Part shown: piece by piece, positions 57,162 to 64,000 of the stretch
How positions within the stretch are numbered: position 1 is the first letter of the stretch
Layout of the letters: each line of letters opens with the position of its first letter
From: Panonychus citri
Lineage: Eukaryota; Arthropoda; Arachnida; Trombidiformes; Tetranychidae
NCBI RefSeq assembly: GCF_014898815.1
Contig: NW_026515455.1
Location: forward strand, 186,001 to 250,000
DNA length: 64,000 bases
Direction of reading: 5' to 3'
The notes under the pieces: model-generated
Told to the model about the DNA's origin: nothing
The model's database searches: none
What the model saw: only the letters and a program-made list of their open reading frames with translations
Translations under genes and position numbers: made by a program

Positions 57162-57163
57162 AG

Positions 57164-57412
57164 ATGTCTAAGAATCTAGAATTCTGTCTCGATTTATTTA
57201 AAACAACAAGTATATCAACTTCAAACTGTACTAAACTCAAAATAATAAAGTTGCTTAATTGTAACCAATATCTACATGCTGCTTTACATGAAATTACGAT
57301 GAACTTACTCTTAGGAAACTTAACATTATCGGACGAGCAAAAGAAGCAGCTTAAACCTCTAAAAGGTTCATTTATGGTCTGTCTAAAAAGAGTAAGAATA
57401 GAAAAAAAGTAA
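57164..57412 (+). CDS. Small conserved Polinton protein
   Basis: 82 codons, intact, directly after the ATPase. The middle pattern LLLGNLTLSDEQKKQLKPLKG, followed by a basic Lys/Arg tail (LKRVRIEKK), resembles a short basic protein commonly found near the ATPase in Polintons and adintoviruses. Its role is not established as far as I know; the basic tail suggests DNA or capsid association. Confidence 0.65.
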   Translation: MSKNLEFCLDLFKTTSISTSNCTKLKIIKLLNCNQYLHAALHEITMNLLLGNLTLSDEQKKQLKPLKGSFMVCLKRVRIEKK

Positions 57413-57432
57413 ATTCTCGACTTTTAAATGAT

Positions 57433-57468
57433 TATATAAAGTATCTTCGGATCCTAGGACCTTCATTA
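57433..57468 (+). promoter_or_regulatory. TATA box plus initiator-like site
   Basis: TATATAAAG at 57433 and TCATTA at 57463-57468, with its A about 30 bases downstream of TATAAA. It reads into the 57493 gene. Confidence 0.5.
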
Positions 57469-57492
57469 GAAAAAGTTCTCTCATCTTAATCA

Positions 57493-58059
57493 TGTTTAGA
57501 AAAACAGTTGTTACCCCAGAATACGATAAAGAATACGATAAAGAAGTCTCTTCGCAAAAGAAAACAAAAATTCGGTTAAGATTCAAGACACAAAACGCTG
57601 CTTCACTTTGGATGAGGTTAAATCATTAGCAAATTTATTTTCCAACTAGCACTTAAAAGTGCTATAACGAAAATAGAGATTTTATCAACAAATAATCAAC
57701 CAGTGTTAGGAAGCGACATTGTTGATATATTACTCCAAGTTATAAAACAAGAAAAATACATACAAGGATTTGAACATCTACCTGTTATTCTCTCTAAGGC
57801 TAATATCGATGATATACCGAACAAGTTAATACTTAATTCTATGCAAACATCAACGGTGAACTATTTAGATAAAGCATTGTCCGAGTCAAGTTTTGATCTC
57901 AATCCTGAACAAGAAGAACTAGAAAACGACACAGATAGCCAGACAATAGAATTAGATGATCAGTCTGTGAATGAAACACCCAAGAGAAAGTATACAAAAA
58001 GAGTAAATACCCAACCGAGACGAATTTCACCAAGAACCAACAAGTGGTTCATTCCTTAA
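57493..58059 (+). pseudogene. Polinton conserved gene upstream of integrase, frameshifted
   Basis: Three overlapping frame segments make one gene: ATG 57493 (MFRKTVVTPEYDKEYDKE, 45 codons), a middle piece (FTLDEVKSLANLF) in another frame, and a third piece ending at 58059 that contains ILSTNNQPVLGSDIVDILL and an acidic, then basic tail (PKRKYTKR). The third segment resembles a protein found beside the integrase or ATPase in other Polintons. Frame changes occur near 57590 and 57640. The last segment is still 118 or more codons long and ends one base before the integrase ATG. Confidence 0.55.
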
Positions 58060-58060
58060 A

Positions 58061-59191
58061 ATGAGTAATATAGAGACTCTGTTATCTTCTCACTACTACG
58101 ATCCTGTTAAGCCAAGTAGTCTAGGTGGGGTTGAACCTTTATTCAAGGCTGTATCGAAACATGGTATAACACGATTACAAGTAACAAAATGGTTATCTAA
58201 ACAAGATGCCTACACTCTACACAAACAAATAAAACGAAAATTCATCAGAAACAAAACATGGGCTCCTCATCAAATGTTTCAATTTCAGGCTGATCTAGCA
58301 GATATGAGATCATTAGAAAAAAGTAACTACGGTTATAAATATATTCTAACAGTTATAGATGTACTATCTAGATACGCTTGGGGTATAGCTATTAAATCTA
58401 AAAAACCAAACGAGATCGTTAAATCTTTGAAAAAAGTTTTCAGTGAACATAAACCTCTCTATCTACAAACAGATCGAGGTAAAGAGTTTGTAAATGGTAT
58501 TGTTAAAGATTTTCTTGCTAAAGAAGAAGTTGATTTCTTTACCACAAGAAATCAAACAATAAAATGTGCTTTAGTTGAACGTTTTAATAGAACCATAAAA
58601 AACAAAATATTCAGATTCATGACTAGTAATAATACCAAACGTTGGGTAAACCAGTTACCTAACATAGTTACAGCTTATAATGATAGCATTCATCGTTCAA
58701 TTAAAACAACTCCTAGAAAAGCCGTTAGTCTTAGAAGTGATTTATTGTTTAACAAGTCTTACGGCCAAGAAATAATGAATAAAAGACTGAATAATGATGA
58801 AAGTATCTTATTTGGAGACACAGTTCGAATTGGAAAACATCTTGGTGCTTTCAATAGAGGATATTTACCTAATTGGTCTAAAGAAACATTCAACGTTACT
58901 GGAAATATATCAGGAGATAAAAAAGATACTTTTAAGCTTAGAAATAAACAAGGAGACGAAACCCTCCAACGATATTATAAAGAGGAGATTCAAAAAGTAA
59001 ACTTTAGTGCTAATAAAACATTCAAAGTTGATTCTGTTCTAAAGAAAAATTCTCTAATGGATGTTACTGGTATAAGGTCAAATGGGTTGGACTCCTCAAG
59101 GTTTAACAAGTGGATCTCGAATCAGAAATTAACAATTATAAATGATACTGATTATAATTATAATAAAACCCTGAATATGTTCTATTCATAG
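58061..59191 (+). CDS. int: Retroviral-type (DDE) integrase of the Polinton
   Basis: 376 codons, intact. Catalytic triad D78 (QFQADLADM), D138 (QTDRGKEF) and E173 (ALVERFNRT), the last two 34 residues apart. The N-terminal part (LGGVEPLFKA, VTKWLSKQ) is the Polinton-specific leader region, and an SH3-like segment follows the core (FGDTVRIGK, near 250). The C-terminal 60 residues recall the chromodomain of Polinton integrases (VDSVL...FNKWISNQKL) but with a weak core. It inserts the element with a 6-bp stagger, in agreement with the ACCATC duplication seen here. Confidence 0.96.
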   Translation: MSNIETLLSSHYYDPVKPSSLGGVEPLFKAVSKHGITRLQVTKWLSKQDAYTLHKQIKRKFIRNKTWAPHQMFQFQADLADMRSLEKSNYGYKYILTVIDVLSRYAWGIAIKSKKPNEIVKSLKKVFSEHKPLYLQTDRGKEFVNGIVKDFLAKEEVDFFTTRNQTIKCALVERFNRTIKNKIFRFMTSNNTKRWVNQLPNIVTAYNDSIHRSIKTTPRKAVSLRSDLLFNKSYGQEIMNKRLNNDESILFGDTVRIGKHLGAFNRGYLPNWSKETFNVTGNISGDKKDTFKLRNKQGDETLQRYYKEEIQKVNFSANKTFKVDSVLKKNSLMDVTGIRSNGLDSSRFNKWISNQKLTIINDTDYNYNKTLNMFYS

Positions 59192-59357
59192 CGCAGATTG
59201 TCATCATCGTAATAGTCATCCTCGTGAGTATTATAAATTTGAGTTTAGGTATTGAAAGAGAATCACTTTGGATATCGCTAATGAGCAGTTGTCTTGGATA
59301 TATTTTACCATCTCCTTTTGTTCTAAACAAGAAAAGTTCAGATTCTAATTTATCTAA

Positions 59358-60138
59358 ATGATTCCGCAAAATTTTGATATTATCCTGAGAAGTGATGCTT
59401 GTAAAGAGCTCTTTCTGATAACTCTCCTGGGAGATTTAAAACCAATTAGCTAAAAGACTGAATTTATCAGGCTCCTGGAAAGTTAGTCTAACTCAAATAG
59501 TTATCCCTATTACTTGGATATCAAAAAGAAATATTACGATTAGATTTGTTGATTCTACAACTCTTAAACCGTATAGTGTATTACCACCCTTAGAAACTGT
59601 TTTTGATTGGAAAAACAACGCTAGTGACCTCATAAAACATCTTATATCTGCTGTCCAAGATGATATATTTGAAACCCAAATAGACATGTATTTCAATCCA
59701 AATGGCAAAACAATAGCTATATCACCAGGCTTGATACCTTTACAAGATGGCACCAAAGTTAAAATACTTCCAGTTTTCGACGAAGAAACGAACAAGGTGT
59801 TAGGTTTACCTCCTCTTATGGTAAATCAACATACGATCGTAAGCCAACATCCAATTATACCTTTCTTTCAAAATGAAGTTTTAACTGTTGAAACTAACAT
59901 AATAGAACCTATTTGTGTTGGTGGAGGAGAGAAACAAATTTTGAACTACGTGACAGCCCTATTTCTCTAAATTTGGAAAATCTTTTTTATACAATTTGAT
60001 AAAGAACAGGTTAGAAACGTAAAGATAACAGATTTAGAGGCAGTATCTATCAATATAAAGGATAATTCACGTGCAAACGCTTCATTTACAACAGGAACAA
60101 CAATCGTTACACTTCATTTTCAACATGATGCGTATTGA
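59358..60138 (+). pseudogene. Penton-type minor capsid protein, frameshifted
   Basis: Starts at ATG 59358. The N-terminal segment has the family pattern (FDIILRSDACKELF, then DNSPGRFKT, then LNLSGSWKVSL and IPITW), but spread over three frames with changes near 59415 and 59430. One frame is then open to a stop at 59968-59970 (MYFNPNGK, DGTKVKILPVFDE). The C-terminal part resumes in other frames and ends at 60138 with a beta-strand typical of the penton jelly roll (TTIVTLHF). In relatives this protein forms the pentameric vertices. At least four frame changes make it non-functional as written. Confidence 0.75.
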
Positions 60139-60442
60139 TAATCTTTTTGAGTACTATAAAAATCAAATCGCTAGGAAAGATGATAAACCAGCAAAAATTC
60201 AATCTAAAATAATCAAGTCTAGAAAGAAAAGAGCTCCTTCACAACCTGTTTCTCCTAATACTAATAAAAAGGTTATTAATAAACCTACTACTAAAAAAAG
60301 AACATTCAAGAAGAAACAACGGAGTAGTAAACAACAAAGTAATAAAAAAACTACCACAAAAAAATCAGCAAAACTTTCTAGACCAAAAGTGAAAAAATTG
60401 AAAAAGAACAACTTTAAATTTATTGACAATGTCATCAACTAA
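60125..60442 (+). CDS. Lys-rich basic protein (pVI-like remnant)
   Basis: 105 codons from ATG 60125. The N-terminus (MMRIDNLFEYYKNQIA) matches the start of the Polinton/adintovirus protein compared with adenovirus pVI (FEYY.NQ pattern). The hydrophobic middle of that protein is absent, and the rest is extremely Lys-rich (TTKKRTFKKKQRSS) with a short C-terminal FKFIDNVIN. It overlaps the penton end by 14 bases and the MCP start by 14 bases. It may be intact but shortened, and could act as a DNA-condensing core protein. Confidence 0.55.
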   Translation: MMRIDNLFEYYKNQIARKDDKPAKIQSKIIKSRKKRAPSQPVSPNTNKKVINKPTTKKRTFKKKQRSSKQQSNKKTTTKKSAKLSRPKVKKLKKNNFKFIDNVIN

Positions 60443-61744
60443 GTTACATGAAATGTTTCTTCTTCCCGAGTTGGACTTATTCAAATTACCTCCGATAACA
60501 AATCAGATTGAAAAATCATCCCAAATCTCTTTAGACCTCTAGCAGTTATTAACGCTGAAAGTCCGATAGAATTTTATATTACAGGAAACGACGACGAATT
60601 GATTTCGTTAGCTAGAACTCGTTTATATTTAAAATTCAACGTTAAATTTAAACCTGTAGGGAAAGAAAAGCCTACTGAAGCTCAATGGAAAAACTTAGAG
60701 CTTTGTCAAAACGCTCTTAATGGTATTTTCCGAGATGTAGAAGTCTCAATTGGAGACAAACAAGTATCAACATCATGTTCAACATTCAGCTATATCAGTT
60801 TTTTTCATACTTTGCTAAATAAAAGTTATTATGATAAACTAGGACCAGGAAGAGCTGCGTATTGGTTTGAAAACTCGCTTCTATTACTGATAACGTATCA
60901 ACATTTAGATCAGAACCGATAAGACCTATCTTTACTGAAGATAACTCTAAAGGGATGAAGAGGGACAGGTAGTGGAGATCATTGGTGCTCTAGATTTCGA
61001 TTTAGCAACCCAGTATAGACCACTACCGGATCAATTCAATCCGTATAAAGCTTTATCAACAAAAGTCTGATTTTATTTTTATACACAAGATTCGGCTTTA
61101 TTCAAACCTGAATTGGCTCTCAAGGATGCTTATCTTTCTGTACATAAATATAAAATGACACCACTTATGCAATCTGCTCTTAAAAACGCCTTGAAATCAA
61201 GTCCTTTAAAGTACCCGATTACTAGAAGAGAGTAAAGTATTTCACTATACATAGTACTTCACCGAGTGGTATCATCGACAATGCTATAGTAGGGCAAATA
61301 CCTAGACGATGCTTTGCAGCTTTCATGGATAATACCAGTTTTGAAGGAAGTTTATCTTCGAGCCCTTATCGCTTCAAGCATTTTAACCTCATAAAAATGT
61401 CTCTGTAAATGGTGAGCAATATCCTAGCAGACCTATTGAGACAGACTTCAGCTCGTTTTGTTGCATGACCGCTTTCAGAGGTCCATGATGTTCTCGGAGA
61501 TTCAAACAATTTTAATTACGATTTTGATACATACAAAGATAACTTCCCTTAATAGCTTTTGATTTTCTCCTGATAATGCTCCTGGTAAATACGGTACATA
61601 AACACACCCAAATACGGTACGATGAGAGTTGAATTCCAATTCAAATCAGCTCTCACTTCTACAGCTACTCTCCTTCTTTTTTGCGAGTATGATAATATCA
61701 TTCAAATAGACAACGTTGGTACTGTAACCACTGATTATAATTAA
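60429..61744 (+). pseudogene. Major capsid protein (double jelly-roll), frameshifted
   Basis: Starts at ATG 60429 with the family N-terminus (PELDLFKLPP). Recognisable segments continue to 61744: SPIEFYITGNDDELISLART, GIFRDVEVSIGDKQV, ALDFDLATQYRPLPDQF, FAAFMDNTSFEGSL, NGEQYPSRPIE, a DFSPDNAP-like stretch and a final EYDNIIQIDNVGTV. They lie in successive different frames, with changes near 60525, 60875, 60970, 61235, 61395 and 61475, plus in-frame stops at about 61069 and 61600. The longest uninterrupted piece is 60599-60922. Family MCPs build the icosahedral shell; this copy cannot. Confidence 0.85.
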
Positions 61745-61992
61745 TATTCTAAACTATATAACCACCCTATGTAACCTTAATTTTCCGTTTTTAATTAAAT
61801 TCTTTTCATAATGACTACTATGGGTTGTTAATTTTTATTCATTTACGCGTTGGCTATATTGCTAATCAAAAATCTTGAGGCTTTTAATTACAATTTTAAT
61901 TGATTTAATTTGTGACGATTAACTCTTCTGTTTTTATTAATTGTTGATACTAATTAATATAAACTAACGCCTCAATTTTAATTAATTAACAA
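61745..61992. other. Polinton right non-coding end
   Basis: About 250 bp of AT-rich sequence with many TTAATT words between the MCP remnant and the right terminal repeat. No frame or motif. Confidence 0.45.
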
Positions 61993-62052
61993 GGAAGCTC
62001 TGACGACGCTCCGCCCACGGGGCGGAGCGTCGTCAGAGCTTCCTATACTACT
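61993..62052. repeat. Right terminal inverted repeat with perfect hairpin
   Basis: Reverse complement of 45846-45905. Hairpin stems 61993-62016 and 62020-62043, loop 62017-62019. The outer nine bases TATACTACT end the element. Confidence 0.93.
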
Positions 62053-62058
62053 ACCATC
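62053..62058. repeat. Polinton target-site duplication (ACCATC), right
   Basis: Matches 45840-45845 exactly. Confidence 0.92.
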
Positions 62059-63087
62059 ATTCTCATTTCTTCTTATAATCATCTTACAAAAAATGCTTTT
62101 TCCCTTGAAAGAAAAAAAAAGAGCCAGAATGGTGCAACTTTCCTTACATTTCACCCTGAAAACTGTATTCAGACCTGAGTTGAGTTCCAAGTTAATCAGT
62201 ATCAGATTGAACAGCCAACTTTCATTCTAACTAATTGAGGTTGATTATATGTATTTTCTGTTACATTCTCGGTGACAGGTTCATCAATCATATTCATTAT
62301 CTACTAACATCTATTAACAGAAGCCGATATTGCAGGTGAAAAGAACAAGAAAGAAAAAAGTTTCAAAAAACCTCCATGAATCAATTGAGAGATTGATCTA
62401 AACTTAACTCTTTTATTTTTCTCGAAAACTCAGATTCTTCATCATCATGTTGAAATATAATTGTTTTCATAAATGAAAGTTTCAATTTGATAATCAACTG
62501 GACCATTTTCATTAGCAAGACAAGATTTTCATCATGAATAATGATAACTGAATAAATAGCCGGTTTAACATGATAGCTGCTTCTTATTCATGGTGATTAT
62601 TATGATAAGTGGCTCAGTAATCATAATGAAAGATCAGGAAAAAGTTCAGCTAATCGTGAATAGAAAAAGAGATAAATACAAATAAATGAATAGATGATGA
62701 TGTTATTTCTTCATCTCCATTGAATAAACATTATACACTTTTTATTGGTTCAAGTCAATTATCAGAATCTATTAAATGTAATTAGGTTAAATGTTAATCA
62801 TTACAATTTAGTTATAGTACATTTAATATCGTATGAAAAGTCAATGGATTTTACTTTATATTGGATGTATTAATAGTTAGTTTAATCGTTGAAATCGCAA
62901 TACAATGTAAATTATCAATGTAATCCAGTTGATCAATGATTCTAATCTTTACGTTAATCCATTCTGGTTCTTACCCGCGGCGATTCAGTCATTTCCATGA
63001 TAATTGAGATTTTTTCTTATCCTTTCCAGATAAAGTTCTAGTTTTTGTATGTCAATAATTACTTTTTTGTCTCTTGGTGATAATTAG
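62059..63087 (+). other. unc-13 intron, right part
   Basis: About 1 kb of AT-rich intron between the Polinton and the C2B exon. No other feature seen. Confidence 0.5.
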
Positions 63088-63515
63088 TTATTTGTGCCCA
63101 AGGATTGATTGCAAAGGATAAAAGTGGAACTTCTGATCCCTATGTAACTGTTCAAGTCGGTAAAACCAAAAAACGCACTCGAACTATGCCACAAGACCTT
63201 AATCCCGTTTGGAATGAAAAGTTTTACTTTGAGTGTCACAATTCATCGGATCGTATCAAAGTCCGTGTCTGGGATGAAGATAATGACCTTAAATCAAAGT
63301 TACGACAAAAGTTAACTCGAGAATCTGATGATTTTTTGGGTCAAACGATTATCGAAGTTCGAACCCTTTCCGGTGAGATGGACGTTTGGTATAATCTAGA
63401 AAAGCGAACAGATAAATCAGCTGTTTCTGGGGCCATCAGACTTCATATCAGTGTCGAAATCAAAGGTGAAGAGAAAGTTGCTCCATATCACATTCAATAT
63501 ACTTGTTTGCATGAG
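63088..63515 (+). CDS. unc-13: unc-13 exon encoding the C2B domain
   Basis: 428 bases, acceptor TAATTAG, donor GTAAGA, phase 1 in and 0 out. It completes VICAQGLIAKDKSGTSDPYV and encodes the entire central C2 domain of Unc-13. The calcium-binding aspartates are in DKSGTSDPYV and WDEDND, and the family-specific FYFECHNSSDRIKVRVW, RESDDFLGQTIIEVRTLSGE and HISVEIKGEEKVAPYH stretches are present. In Munc13 this domain binds calcium and phosphoinositides and tunes vesicle priming. The exon ends at YTCLHE. The MUN domain and C2C lie beyond the window. Confidence 0.97.
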
Positions 63516-64000
63516 GTAAGAATTTCCTCTTTTAATTCTTATGAAAACAGAAAAAAATAACAAACGAAAAAAATCTCGGAAAATCTTATCCACCGTAAAA
63601 AATTACTCTCAACATCATTAATTATTTCATGGTAATGATCATGGTGATCATGATGCTCGTAACCTTGATTATTAAACTCATATAATGGAGCCATGAGATT
63701 GTTGAGTAATTTTATCTATGAAGAGATTTTCAGAATAAAATCATTGAACTTTAGTAGGCTCGAACTTTTTTTCCATCTCATTCTCTTATTATCACATTAA
63801 CATGTAGAAGAAGGAAACAAGGCAAAAACATTGAGAAACTCTCATAATACTCAAGGAATCATCTGAATATTTTCTGAATTCTGTCTAATAGAGTTGAATT
63901 TATCTCTACTGTTCAGATGGCGCTATAAGAACTTTTTATTCTCAACTGAGTTTTTCGTATTCTTGCCATTCTATAAATAGAAAAGTTTCTTTTCATCAGA
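63516..64000 (+). other. unc-13 intron at the right edge
   Basis: AT-rich non-coding sequence after the 63516 donor. Nothing else supported. Confidence 0.5.

Larger units (their letters stand above)
45846..62052 (+). mobile_element. Polinton/Maverick DNA transposon, 16.2 kb, complete ends
   Basis: Bounded by 60-bp terminal inverted repeats beginning 5'-AG and a perfect 6-bp target duplication. It carries the family hallmarks: protein-primed PolB, retroviral-type integrase, FtsK/HerA packaging ATPase, penton and major capsid proteins, plus accessory genes on both strands. Genes are compact, some overlap by a few bases, and two in the left part have short introns (59-105 bp). PolB, ATPase and integrase are intact. 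Penton, MCP and one further gene are frameshifted, and no adenain-like protease is visible. It sits in the unc-13 intron before the C2B exon. Polintons of arthropods grade into adintoviruses, so this may be an endogenised virus copy. Confidence 0.96.

Overview
The window is AT-rich genomic DNA from an animal with spliced genes, most likely an arthropod. A mite or other chelicerate is possible, but I cannot fix the taxon. The host gene is unc-13 (Munc13 family) on the + strand. I can place a large N-terminal exon at the left edge (1-1317), a probable alternative first exon (41672-41971), the C1-domain exons (42453-43189), two exons that look like a mutually exclusive pair (43506-43612 and 45597-45697), and the C2B exon (63088-63515). 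All junction phases agree from 41672 onward. Nearly everything else is intron, and two large mobile elements sit in it.

3287-14479: a complete Ty3/Gypsy-type LTR retrotransposon on the - strand. It has LTRs of 809 and 802 bp, TG...CA ends, a 4-bp target duplication (AATA), a tRNA-complementary primer site and a polypurine tract. It encodes Gag with a zinc knuckle, a DTG protease, RT, RNase H and integrase. The unusual part is a third coding block of 895 codons, with a RING/TRAF-like zinc region followed by a DEDDh-type exonuclease fold (REXO1/ISG20-like) that has lost most catalytic residues. The reading frame is interrupted at several points. The two LTRs differ only by short-run indels, so the insertion is young or the assembly has indel errors.

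35471-36618: a non-coding fold-back element with two arms of about 445 bp, flanked by a 17-bp direct repeat.

45840-62058: a complete Polinton/Maverick of 16,207 bp. It has a perfect 6-bp target duplication (ACCATC) and 60-bp terminal inverted repeats starting 5'-AG. Each repeat consists mostly of a GC-rich 24-bp-stem, 3-nt-loop hairpin, which is unusual for the family. The left part carries a spliced - strand gene with a PIP-box-like motif, a four-exon + strand gene for a cysteine-rich membrane protein, a coiled-coil gene, and an array of 11 units (45-49 bp) at 50386-50951. Each array unit folds into two small hairpins whose stems change in a compensating way while one loop stays conserved, and the array ends in a hairpin followed by a T run. 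This is the best candidate for a previously undescribed system. The middle holds a PC4-like protein, protein-primed DNA polymerase B, an FtsK/HerA packaging ATPase, a small conserved protein and a DDE integrase. PolB, ATPase and integrase are intact. The capsid module on the right (penton, a pVI-like basic protein, major capsid protein) is present in the expected order, but penton and MCP are broken by many frameshifts, and I see no maturation protease. The element therefore looks able to move as a transposon but not to make particles.

The remaining sequence (about 1.3-3.3, 14.5-35.4, 36.6-40.2 and 62.1-63.1 kb) is AT-rich intron with ATG/ATC-rich simple sequence and no gene I can support.
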